Part shown: piece by piece, positions 36,932 to 45,227 of the stretch
Numbering within the stretch: position 1 is the first letter of the stretch
Layout: every line of letters begins with the position of its first letter
Source: Desulfobacterales bacterium
Lineage (GTDB): Bacteria; Desulfobacterota; Desulfobacteria; Desulfobacterales; JALSRD01
DNA: 64,000 nt
Assembly: GCA_026984935.1 (NCBI GenBank)
Contig: JALSRD010000035.1
Location: forward strand, 96,000 to 159,999
Reading direction: 5' to 3'
Program-made: the position numbers and the translations under genes
The notes under the pieces: model-generated
What the model saw: only the letters and a program-made list of their open reading frames with translations
Database searches by the model: none
What the model was told of the DNA's origin: nothing

Positions 36932-38557
36932 CTACAATCGGTCGATCACCTTAGGCGCCCGCTGCAGAACCGTTGCCCGCCACAACGCCACACGCCCCCT
37001 GCGGAAAGGCTGCGCGAATTCAGGGCGCAGACCGTGTGCTAGCGAAACTTTCTGGGAAGTGAACAGGACCACGTAGCCGCCTGGATGGCGTTTGGTCCAT
37101 TTCCGCAGGGCCGTGCGGTCTTTTGGAGTCGCCAGCGGTTGTGTCAGTCGGCCGGCGAATTGAAACTGACCGGCGTATTTTGCGGGCCAGACGGCGATTT
37201 GGCGGCCGGCTGTTTGCAGCCGTGAAATTTTTGCAGACATGGGCGCTATGTCGTAGGCCTTTTCCACCCGTCGCAAGGGCCCCACATGTATCAGAGCGAT
37301 AAAAACCGATACAGCGGCACAGCTGCCCGCTACGGCGGCTGTCCGGGTCCTGGCTTTCCACAGAAACAGGACGATGCCGCCGGCAAGCATCAACAGGCCC
37401 CAGATCGGCATGCCCTTGCGCATCGCCGGCAGGCTGCCGGCATCGATGGGCAGGCCGGGCAGGGCCAGCAGCGCAATACCCGCCAGCATGAAGAGAAAAG
37501 CCACGGGCCACAGCCTTCTGCCGGCGGCCGGCCAGGGCAGCGCCGCCATTCCTCTGGCAAAGAGCAGCGCCACCGGCGGTAACAGCGGGATCAGGTAGTG
37601 AATCTGCTTACCGCTGACCAGCGACAGCAGCAGCAACGGCGGCAGCGCCCAGCTCAGACAGAAACGGGACCCCGGATCCAAGCGCATCCGGCGCACCCGA
37701 CGCCACAGCGGCATCTCGAAGCACCAGGGGAACAGCACCAACGGCAGCAGGGTGGCGTACCACCAGACCGGCCGGCTGTGGGCGAAAGACCGGACCATGC
37801 GCCCGGCGGTCTGATGCCATAAAATTGCCTGGGCATAAGCCGCCCCGCCGGAATCGGCGGCCGGCAGGGCCCAGGCGAGCGCCACGGTCAGGGCAATCAA
37901 CAGGGCGATCAGCAGCCCGGCATACCACCTCCAACGCTCAAGGCCGCGGCAACCGGACTGCATCCACCAGGGCGCCAACAGGCCCAGTGGCAGCAGATGC
38001 AGCAGAATCACCGGCCCCTTGGTCAGCAGGCCGGCACCCATGGCGATTCCCGCCAGAGCCCAACCGGAGACAACGCTTTCCCCGGACGCCATAAGAAATC
38101 CGACGGCGCCCAGCAAGACAAAAAAAGCCAGGGGCAGGTCGAACATCGTCAGCGTGCCGAAAACAGCCCACAGCGGCAGGCCCAGCAGCACGAAAGGCGC
38201 ATGGCGGGCAACGCTGTGCTGCGCCGGCCACAGGCGGCCGGCAAGATGAACTGTCAAGAACAGGCCCAGCAGCCCGAAGACAGGCGCCGTCATTCGGGCA
38301 CTGAAGGCGTTGACACCCCACAGCACCCATCCCAGGTGAATCAGCCAGAACAGCAACGGCGGTTTGTGGCTGTATGGCAGGCCGTTGACGTGCGGCACCA
38401 GAAAATGACCGCCGTGCCACATCTCCCAGGCCACCGAGAGGTAGCGGGTCTCATCGATGGGCAGAACCGGGCGGGTGATCAGCGCCACCAGTGCCAGCAT
38501 CAGCCAGAGAATCACCCAACCGGCTGTCCAGCGCGCCTCAGTCACCCGGCTGGGCAC
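36932..38557 (-). CDS. ArnT-like glycosyltransferase (GT39 family, lipid A or glycan modification)
   Basis: 541-aa membrane enzyme with about twelve helices, starting with GTG. PIDETRYLSVAWEMWHGGHF is the first-loop DE motif, and HKPPLLFWLIHLGWVLWG is diagnostic of ArnT-type transferases. ArnT moves aminoarabinose from undecaprenyl phosphate to lipid A in the periplasm. Here the sugar is unknown, since no arnA or arnB is present in the window. It overlaps the LpxB-N-like gene by 20 bases and follows a GT2 in one transcript. Confidence 0.85.
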   Translation of the reverse strand: MPSRVTEARWTAGWVILWLMLALVALITRPVLPIDETRYLSVAWEMWHGGHFLVPHVNGLPYSHKPPLLFWLIHLGWVLWGVNAFSARMTAPVFGLLGLFLTVHLAGRLWPAQHSVARHAPFVLLGLPLWAVFGTLTMFDLPLAFFVLLGAVGFLMASGESVVSGWALAGIAMGAGLLTKGPVILLHLLPLGLLAPWWMQSGCRGLERWRWYAGLLIALLIALTVALAWALPAADSGGAAYAQAILWHQTAGRMVRSFAHSRPVWWYATLLPLVLFPWCFEMPLWRRVRRMRLDPGSRFCLSWALPPLLLLSLVSGKQIHYLIPLLPPVALLFARGMAALPWPAAGRRLWPVAFLFMLAGIALLALPGLPIDAGSLPAMRKGMPIWGLLMLAGGIVLFLWKARTRTAAVAGSCAAVSVFIALIHVGPLRRVEKAYDIAPMSAKISRLQTAGRQIAVWPAKYAGQFQFAGRLTQPLATPKDRTALRKWTKRHPGGYVVLFTSQKVSLAHGLRPEFAQPFRRGRVALWRATVLQRAPKVIDRL

Positions 38558-38822
38558 GCCTGCTCCTGTCGAGCCGGATGAAATGCAGATTTCTCAAGTA
38601 AATAAAAACACCGGTGGCTTGGCCGAGGATAAACACCGGATCTTTTCGGTAGATGGCGTAACTCAGCAGCGTGACCCCGCCGGCAATGCTCAGGTACCAG
38701 AAGGCTATGGGGATCACGCTGCTCTTTTTGCGTTCCGTCGAGATCCATTGTACCAGGAACCGCGCGGAAAACAGGCCCTGTCCGGTAAAACCGATGGCCA
38801 TCCACAGCACATCATGGTTCAT
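38538..38822 (-). CDS. Lipid-A-disaccharide synthase N-terminal-domain protein (LAB_N)
   Basis: 94-aa small membrane protein starting at the ATG at 38822 (AAAGGA lies twelve bases before). Three helices are visible. GFTGQGLFSARFLVQWISTERKKSSVIPIAFWYLSI matches the LAB_N domain, which is found alone in many bacteria between a GT2 and a GT-C gene. Its role is unknown, possibly in moving or holding the polyprenyl-linked sugar. It overlaps both neighbours (11 bases with the GT2 gene, 20 with the ArnT-like gene). Confidence 0.88.
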   Translation of the reverse strand: MNHDVLWMAIGFTGQGLFSARFLVQWISTERKKSSVIPIAFWYLSIAGGVTLLSYAIYRKDPVFILGQATGVFIYLRNLHFIRLDRSRRAQPGD

Positions 38823-39549
38823 GGCGTCTGTCCATCCTTTCAAGTTGTGGATTCATGGTCCTCCGGGCCAGCCACATGACACCGGCCAGGTCGGCCAGGC
38901 CGGTGCCCAAGCGGTCCAGGGTGCCGTAATGGGAACGCCCGTGCCGGCGCGGCCGATGGCTGACCTCCACCGAAACAACCATGGCGCCGGCCTGTTTGGC
39001 CAGCGCCGGCAGAAAGCGGTGCATGTGGTCAAATCGCGGCAACGTAAGAAAAAGGTCGCGCGGCAGCACCTTCAGACCGCACCCCGTGTCCGGCGTCCGA
39101 TCCTTCAACAGGCGGCTGCGTACGGCGTTGGCCACCTTCGAGGAAAACCGCCGCCAGGCATTGTCGTGTCGGTGCCGCCGAAAGCCGGTCACCACGACGG
39201 GTGCCGAATTCGGACGGGTTGCGTGGAAAACCTCCAGCAGGTGTTCGATGTCCCGCGGATCGTTCTGCCCGTCTCCGTCCAGGGTGACCACCACGCCATA
39301 GCTTGCATGCCGGATGCCGCTGCACAGCGCGCTGCTCTGGCCGTAGCGTTTGCGATGGCGGAGCGTGCGCATCACGCCAAACTCGCGCTCAAGCCGACCG
39401 AGAACGGCCGGAGTCTGGTCGGAGCTGCCATCATCAACGACGATGATTTCATAGACATGCCGCTTTTCAAGGGCGGCACAGATTTCGCGGCACAGCGCAG
39501 CAATGTTTTGCGCCTCGTTGTGTACCGGAATCACGACGGAAAGCTGCAT
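38812..39549 (-). CDS. GT2 polyprenyl-phosphate glycosyltransferase (ArnC/DPM1-like)
   Basis: 245-aa GT-A enzyme starting at the ATG at 39549. SVVIPVHNEAQNIAAL, IIVVDDGSSDQT and VTLDGDGQNDPRDI give the nucleotide-sugar and DxD metal sites. There is no obvious pair of C-terminal helices, so it is DPM1-like rather than ArnC-like in form. It should charge undecaprenyl phosphate with a sugar at the cytoplasmic face for the downstream GT-C enzyme. First gene of the GT2, LAB_N, ArnT-like unit. Confidence 0.88.
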   Translation of the reverse strand: MQLSVVIPVHNEAQNIAALCREICAALEKRHVYEIIVVDDGSSDQTPAVLGRLEREFGVMRTLRHRKRYGQSSALCSGIRHASYGVVVTLDGDGQNDPRDIEHLLEVFHATRPNSAPVVVTGFRRHRHDNAWRRFSSKVANAVRSRLLKDRTPDTGCGLKVLPRDLFLTLPRFDHMHRFLPALAKQAGAMVVSVEVSHRPRRHGRSHYGTLDRLGTGLADLAGVMWLARRTMNPQLERMDRRHEP

Positions 39550-40063
39550 GCGCAAAAGGCCTTTTGGTTACCAGGTCATGAAACGGGCTGTATGAAAAGA
39601 AGTAAAATTTGTTTTATACCCAAAAAATGATGAAGAAACAATGAATAACCTCACGGCCGGATGACCGGCCCGAAAATGAAACACCCCCAAAGCGACATGA
39701 GCTATCTCAGGGAACGCTCTGCGCCGGCTGACACACCATCGCTGCCCAAATTCAGCCCGCCGGCCGCCCGAGATCGGCCCGGCGTGTTTCGGTTGCGGTT
39801 CGGCATGCCTGAAAATCACAACATGGACAGCGGCAAGGCTTCATGGTTCCTTCATGCAGCCGTTGTACATATTGCAAACCAGGCTGTTTGCTTTGAACAT
39901 CAATCGACAAAACGGCGGCGAATTTGGAGCAGGAGAAACGCATCCGCATCATGGCGTGCTGCATCAACAGCTCGGTGTCCTGGGCCAGAATCATCCTGCA
40001 CGACGACCTGTTTGCCCCCGCCCGAATCACTGTTTCAGCAAAGAGAGGCGCCCCCGAAAATTC
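39550..40063. other. Intergenic region, no gene recognised
   Basis: About 500 bases upstream of the GT2 start, with lower GC near 39600. Open frames on both strands are short, lack ribosome sites and give compositionally odd proteins. It could hold the GT2 promoter. No hairpin with T-run was seen. Confidence 0.35.
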
Positions 40064-40319
40064 CATGCCCCAGACAAACCGCCTGTGGGCATGCACCAGG
40101 CGCTTTTTGGATCGGGCACTGTGGTCGCTTTTGATTCTCCTTGGCAGACTGACCCGGCATGCAATCCTGGGAGGGTTTGTCATTCTGTTCGGCGCAGAAG
40201 CTCTCTGCGACCGCTTTTTCCAAATTGACCACTTGCTCAACCAGCAGGACTATTCCACCTGTATTGCACCGACGGTCGCCGGCCAAAGAGGTTTCAAATG
40301 GAAGCAATCAACTGCCTGA
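40064..40319 (+). CDS. Possible small membrane protein, 84 aa
   Basis: An 84-aa frame from the ATG at 40064, with an apparent membrane segment (ALWSLLILLGRLTRHAILGGFVILFG). No good ribosome site is visible and I recognise no family. A frame on the other strand is equally open. It overlaps the start of the 33-aa frame that follows. Listed because the hydrophobic pattern is coherent, but it may be spurious. Confidence 0.25.
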
Positions 40320-40399
40320 AAAAAATTTTGACCACGTTTTTCTTTCTCCCCTGCCTGTTGATATTGCTGTTTATCAACTATTCCGGCGTGGTGGACTAA
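40298..40399 (+). CDS. Possible 33-aa membrane miniprotein
   Basis: A very short frame with an AAAGAGG ribosome site seven bases before the ATG. The translation is a basic start (MEAINCLKKILTT) followed by one hydrophobic helix of about 16 residues (FFFLPCLLILLFINY) and a short tail. It ends 243 bases before a response-regulator gene on the same strand. Single-helix miniproteins beside two-component systems sometimes modulate the kinase. Function unknown, and I do not recognise a family. Confidence 0.4.
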   Translation: MEAINCLKKILTTFFFLPCLLILLFINYSGVVD

Positions 40400-40641
40400 G
40401 TGGTCCGATTCATGAACACGGCGGCCCTCATTCGTTGATCCAACGAAGATCGGCGCCCTGACGGCTTCGGTGCACCACCGTATTCCGCCGACCACCGGGG
40501 GCCGTGCAGGTACAAGCCCATTCAAGGCTCTACCGGCTATTTCTCGAGGCAACCGGCAAAGCGTCTTTTCCCTTGCCATTGAATAGCAGACATGTGAAAG
40601 GTGCACCCGTGATGCTTTCACGCCTGAACCGGGAGACTGTG

Positions 40642-41319
40642 ATGAAAATTCTGCTGGTGGATGACGACGCCGATCTGCTGGAGCAAATCCGCCGGACGCT
40701 CAGCCAACAAAAATACATGGTGGCTACGGCAAAAGACGGCGAGGCGGCTCTGGACAAGCTGTTCGACCATGTCTACGACCTGGTCGTGCTCGATATCATG
40801 CTGCCCGAACGCGACGGTCTGAGCGTACTGCGGGAAATGCGGGCCGCCGGGCTGAAAACACCCGTGCTCATGCTGACCGCACGAACGTCGGTCGAAGACC
40901 GGGTCGAGGGGCTCGACGACGGGGCCGACGACTATCTGGGAAAGCCCTTCGCCATGGCCGAGCTGCTGGCCAGGATCCGCTCCCTCTTCCGACGCACCGG
41001 CCGACAAAAAAATCCGCTGCTGGCCACCGGGGGCGTGTCTCTGAACACGCGCACACGGCAGGTGTTCAAGGGCAATCGCCCGGTCGACCTGACGCCCAAG
41101 GAGTTTTCCATCCTCGAATTTCTGCTCTACAATCAGGGCCGCGCCGTCTCCCGTTTCACCTTGTCCGAGCATGTCTGGGGGGATGCATTCGATCCTTTCA
41201 CCATGTCCAACTTCATCGATGTGCATATCAAGAACCTGCGGCGCAAGATCGGTGACAGCGGGCAGAAAAAGATTATCCGGACCATTCGTGGTGTGGGTTT
41301 TATCATCGGGGACGACTAA
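40642..41319 (+). CDS. OmpR/PhoB-family response regulator
   Basis: 225-aa regulator starting at the ATG behind GGGAG. The receiver has D8/D9, phospho-acceptor D51 in LVVLDIMLPERDG, and K101 in YLGKPFAMAELLARI. The winged-helix effector has VDLTPKEFSILEFLLYNQGRAVSR and FIDVHIKNLRRKIG. It is followed after 3 bases by its sensor kinase. The stimulus is not apparent. Genes to the left are lipid A-type modification genes, which would be plausible targets. Confidence 0.94.
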   Translation: MKILLVDDDADLLEQIRRTLSQQKYMVATAKDGEAALDKLFDHVYDLVVLDIMLPERDGLSVLREMRAAGLKTPVLMLTARTSVEDRVEGLDDGADDYLGKPFAMAELLARIRSLFRRTGRQKNPLLATGGVSLNTRTRQVFKGNRPVDLTPKEFSILEFLLYNQGRAVSRFTLSEHVWGDAFDPFTMSNFIDVHIKNLRRKIGDSGQKKIIRTIRGVGFIIGDD

Positions 41320-41322
41320 CCC

Positions 41323-42783
41323 ATGAAAATCCGGTATAAAATCACCCTGTGGATCACCCTCACCGGTGTGCTGGTCAGCCTCGTTTTTTCGGCCATCGTC
41401 TTTTTCGAAATGCTGGAGCAGCCTTATGAACTGCTCGATGCCGAGCTGAACAACGAGGCCCTGGCCGTGATCCGGCAGCTGGAGTCTATACAGCGCGGTG
41501 GAAAAAAGAACTTCTCCGGCCTCGAACTGCCGATCGATATAGGCCGCAATTACATTCGGCTGTACGACCAACGCAAAAGGGTCCTGTTCCGGTCGGCCCT
41601 GGCGCGCCGCATACAGATCCCCATGGGGGATCACCGAAAGCGGGCCTATACTGTCAACACATCCATGCCCGTCAGCCAGATCTATTTGCACCGGAGCACC
41701 GATGACGACCCGGCGGATGATGACGAGCTGGCCCTGCGCATGAAGGCTTTTTCAGTGACACTGGCCGGCCGGCCGGCGATTCTGCAGATCGGCAAACCCA
41801 TCGAAAAACTCAGCGAAGAAATCACGGACCTGGTATGGACGCTCGTGCTGGGCCTTGCAGTGGCCACCGGGCTGCTCGTACTGCTGAGCTACGGGGTAGC
41901 CGGAAAAATTCTGCAACCGATCAATACCATCAACCGCCTGTCCAGCAAGATCGACGACCAGACCCTGGACCAGCGCATCCCCCTGGGGCCAAGCCGGGAC
42001 GAACTCTACACCCTCTCTAAGTCGCTCAACCGCATGTTCGACCGCCTGCAGCATTCTTTCAAACGTCAGAAAGAATTTATCGCCAATGCCTCCCACGAGC
42101 TGAAAAGCCCGCTGACCCTGTTGCAGCTTTCCACCGAAGACCTGCTGCAACAGCCCGAACTGCCGGCACAGGCAAAAGAGCAGGTGCGGCGGCAGCTGGA
42201 TATCCTGCGCCGCATGAGCCAGCTGATCAAAAATCTTTTGGAGCTTTCCGCGCTGGTGCTGAAGGAAACGGTGGTCGTTGAACGCGTGGACCTGCCGGGG
42301 GTCATCACTTCCGTGCTGCAGGATTACGAGCCGGTTTTTACGGCAAAAGCCATTCGACTGAAGACCGACCTCCCGCCGCAGCTCGAAATCGATGCCGACG
42401 TACGCAAAATCCGGCGCATGCTGGTCAACCTGCTGGACAATGCCGCGAAGTACAACCGCGCAAACGGCCGAATCGAACTGGAACTTGCCGGCAATGCAGA
42501 AAACTGGCGTTTGGCCCTGGCGAATTCGGGCCCGGGTATTCCGGAAAAAGATCTGAAGCGCGTATTCCAGCAATTCTACCGCGTGGAAAAATCGCGTTCA
42601 TCACAGTTCGGCGGCTCCGGCCTGGGTCTTGCCATCGTAAAGAGAATCGTCGAACTCCACGGGGGCACCGTCCGCATGCAAAGCGACTCCGTCGGCTGGA
42701 ACCGTGTGGAACTCGTTTTCCCGAAGCATATACCGGCAGGCCGCGTCCCGCGAACCGGCTGGAAGGAACGTATTCAGAGATAG
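41323..42783 (+). CDS. HAMP-containing sensor histidine kinase
   Basis: 486-aa membrane kinase paired with the response regulator. Helix 1 is about residues 9-30, a periplasmic sensor of some 135 residues follows, and helix 2 is about 168-190. HAMP leads to the phospho-accepting H258 in NASHELKSPLTLL. The ATPase domain has NLLDNAAKYN, NSGPGIPEKDL and FGGSGLGLAIVKRI. The periplasmic domain is not one I recognise. Confidence 0.93.
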   Translation: MKIRYKITLWITLTGVLVSLVFSAIVFFEMLEQPYELLDAELNNEALAVIRQLESIQRGGKKNFSGLELPIDIGRNYIRLYDQRKRVLFRSALARRIQIPMGDHRKRAYTVNTSMPVSQIYLHRSTDDDPADDDELALRMKAFSVTLAGRPAILQIGKPIEKLSEEITDLVWTLVLGLAVATGLLVLLSYGVAGKILQPINTINRLSSKIDDQTLDQRIPLGPSRDELYTLSKSLNRMFDRLQHSFKRQKEFIANASHELKSPLTLLQLSTEDLLQQPELPAQAKEQVRRQLDILRRMSQLIKNLLELSALVLKETVVVERVDLPGVITSVLQDYEPVFTAKAIRLKTDLPPQLEIDADVRKIRRMLVNLLDNAAKYNRANGRIELELAGNAENWRLALANSGPGIPEKDLKRVFQQFYRVEKSRSSQFGGSGLGLAIVKRIVELHGGTVRMQSDSVGWNRVELVFPKHIPAGRVPRTGWKERIQR

Positions 42784-43083
42784 GCTGACCGCCGGTTCCC
42801 ATGCGGGCGTGCAATCGACGAGTTGATGATGCGGCAACATGAAGGCGTTATGGAGTTTGCGCAAAGGGCCGGGTTGGCTTCCCCTCGCCTGAGCTTCGCT
42901 GGGCTCCGCTCGGCTCGGCCAACCCCTTTATCTCGGCAGGGAGATCAACTATAACTTCTCATCTTAAAAAACGTAAAAAGTGGTCTTGACATTGGGGTCC
43001 ACCTTAAACAGATCGTTATTTAATGCAATATGAATTTCTGATGTTTTTTCATGCAAGATTCAGGTACGAAATCATCTTAGCTA
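42784..43083. other. Convergent intergenic region with a long hairpin
   Basis: 300 bases between the ends of two convergent genes. It holds the GC-rich inverted repeat listed separately and an AT-richer stretch from about 42950 to 43030. No gene is seen. Confidence 0.5.
42871..42925. terminator. Inverted repeat GGGTTGGC / GCCAACCC between convergent genes
   Basis: GGGTTGGC (42871-42878) and GCCAACCC (42918-42925) form a perfect 8-base stem. The 39-base interior is itself rich in repeated GCTCCG/GCTCGG units that can pair. Located between two convergent genes, it may terminate both. There is no long T-run. Confidence 0.4.
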
Positions 43084-45195
43084 TCAGGGTAGCGCAATTA
43101 CATCCACAATTCCATCCCAAAACAACCGCCCGTGCAGAAAGCTTTCAACCATTGCGGGATCTGCAAGGCGCAGCTTTTCCACTGTGGATGCTGCTTTGGC
43201 TTTTTTCAGATCCGCCACGAGAAGGTCACGTTCTCGATTGGCATCCAATGTTTTGTTGTTCGTCATACGTTTAAAGAAATTCCTGTGCACACTGACTGTG
43301 CCCACATAAAAATGCCGCCCGGCCGGGGTAACGTAGCGGGTTTTCCAGAAGCGTGTAAAATGACGGCGGTGATCCGTGCCGGTATCTCCGGCCCTGCGAA
43401 AGGCAAAATCGTTGACGCGCGTATCCCAGAAGGACGGACTGACCGGTGCAGTGGGATAGGGCCGCTCAAGCAGGGAAAGCTTTGCCATTTTCAGCACAGC
43501 GGCAAAGCTGATATCATCCGCCAGGTTCCAGCCAGCTTCCTCCAGGGCGCGGATGAGCCCCGAATCGTTTGCGGCGGCTACGACAACACAGATAGGCCTG
43601 CGCTTTTGACCGACAATGGTTTCGGTGTATTGCAGGTGGTTGTCCGCAAAAATCATCTGTACCCGGTGGACAACGACGCTTGGCGGTGCTGCAGGCCTGG
43701 CCGGCGGGGGAGCGTAGCGCACGGCAAAGTCCGTGTAAAAAACCAGCGCTGCGATCAGTATACCGGCTGAGAGCCAGCGGGTTTTCACTTTTGGCGATGC
43801 TTTTGGCATTTGCGCCTGCCGGGCGCGCAGCCACTCGGAGAGGCTGATGCCGGCGATGAGCCACAGCGCACCCACCAGGTAGCCGCCCCAGACATCACTT
43901 AAGTAGTGCACGCCCAGGTAGAGCCGGCTGAAACCAATCAGCAGTACGACGGCCAGGCCCGCGAAGCAGACGTTAACGCGAATTTCCCATCTTTTGGCCG
44001 CGCGCATGAGAATGTAAGTGAGAAACCCATAGAAAGCCACGGCGATGGTGGCATGCCCGCTGGGAAAGGAAAAAGAGTGTTCGGCGTACATCGCAACCAC
44101 GGGACGCGGACGATGAAAGATGTGTTTGCTCAGGTGCGTAAACACTTGACTGCCCGCGACAGCCGTCAGCAGCGGCAAAATGTAGATGCGGTGTCGCTGC
44201 ATCCACAAAAGCGCCACGGCAGCCAGCAGGAACACGGTGACCACCTGCCATTTGCCCAGCAGCGTGATCCAGAAAAAGGTCTTGGTGAGTACCGGATTGC
44301 GGAACACCGCCAGCAGGTGTTCAATGCGAACATCGGCCGTCACGATGACATCGGCGGTGACCACATCTTCGATGATGCCGCCAAAGAGGATCAGCACATA
44401 TCCGAAGGTCAGCGTCAAAACGGTTGCCGGAAAGCCAAAAAGCGTATGCGTGTCAAAGCGTTTCTTGACAAAGGCGAAAAACAGTGGATGGCGGGAGGCA
44501 ATTTTGCGCACTTCCGAATTCTGCAAAACGGCAGCCGCCACCGAATGCCACAGGGAGGCGGCCAGCGAAAAGAAGTAGGGCCCGCGCTTTTTGACAAAGC
44601 GTTTGATCAGGGAGAAAACCAGAAAACAGGCCAGCAGGGCGGCGAACATGAAGCCGGCGCGCGAAAGCCAGATGCGGGCCAGATTCAGAGAGCGCGCAAA
44701 AAGATAGCCCGCGCCCACCCACTGCAGGCCCCAGCCCACGGCGCCGAGCACGTTCCACACAAAGAACGTGCGCTGCCGCATGCCCACCGAGCCGGCGATA
44801 AAGGGCGCCACCTCCTTGACGCTGGGAATAAAGCGCCCTAGAAACACACTCTTGGCCCCATGCGCGTCGAAAAAAACGTGCGCTTTGGAAAGGTGCTCCG
44901 GTTTTAAGAACCAGACGCCCTCTCTTATCCAGCGGGAGCCGAACTTTGCACCCAGGTAGTAATTGAGATTGTCGCCGATGACCGCGCCGGCAACGGCAAA
45001 CCACAGCAGGTCGCCGAAATCAAACGCCCCCTGGGCGGCCAGGGCCCCGAGCAGCAGGATGAAGGTGGATCCGGGCAGAATCAGCCCGATACCCATGGCT
45101 GTCTCCAGCAGGGCCGCCAACAGAGCCATCCAGTAGCCCAACACCTGAAAATGCTGCACCGTGGGCAGCAGACTGTGTAGGAAGCGATCAAGCAT
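43084..45195 (-). CDS. DedA / PAP2 phosphatase / LssY-C fusion membrane protein
   Basis: 703-aa three-part inner-membrane protein. Residues about 1-200 are a DedA (SNARE-associated) domain with LLPGSTFILLLGALAAQG and FIPSVKEVAPFIAGSVGM. Residues about 270-450 are a PAP2 lipid phosphatase with all three motifs: K-HIFHRPRP, FPSGHA and SRLYLGVHYLSD. Residues about 500-690 match the LssY C-terminal domain of unknown function. A lipid carried across the membrane could be dephosphorylated by the same chain. Last gene of the Pho-box operon, 32 bases after the GT4. Confidence 0.88.
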   Translation of the reverse strand: MLDRFLHSLLPTVQHFQVLGYWMALLAALLETAMGIGLILPGSTFILLLGALAAQGAFDFGDLLWFAVAGAVIGDNLNYYLGAKFGSRWIREGVWFLKPEHLSKAHVFFDAHGAKSVFLGRFIPSVKEVAPFIAGSVGMRQRTFFVWNVLGAVGWGLQWVGAGYLFARSLNLARIWLSRAGFMFAALLACFLVFSLIKRFVKKRGPYFFSLAASLWHSVAAAVLQNSEVRKIASRHPLFFAFVKKRFDTHTLFGFPATVLTLTFGYVLILFGGIIEDVVTADVIVTADVRIEHLLAVFRNPVLTKTFFWITLLGKWQVVTVFLLAAVALLWMQRHRIYILPLLTAVAGSQVFTHLSKHIFHRPRPVVAMYAEHSFSFPSGHATIAVAFYGFLTYILMRAAKRWEIRVNVCFAGLAVVLLIGFSRLYLGVHYLSDVWGGYLVGALWLIAGISLSEWLRARQAQMPKASPKVKTRWLSAGILIAALVFYTDFAVRYAPPPARPAAPPSVVVHRVQMIFADNHLQYTETIVGQKRRPICVVVAAANDSGLIRALEEAGWNLADDISFAAVLKMAKLSLLERPYPTAPVSPSFWDTRVNDFAFRRAGDTGTDHRRHFTRFWKTRYVTPAGRHFYVGTVSVHRNFFKRMTNNKTLDANRERDLLVADLKKAKAASTVEKLRLADPAMVESFLHGRLFWDGIVDVIALP

Positions 45196-45227
45196 GTGTT
45201 AGGGTATGGCCCTTGCGGCGACTTTTT

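Noticed and set aside
39568..39819. 83-aa minus-strand frame upstream of the GT2
   Set aside because: No ribosome site, no family features, and the composition resembles noise.
40250..40621. 123-aa minus-strand frame
   Set aside because: Antisense to the better-supported 33-codon frame, with no domain.
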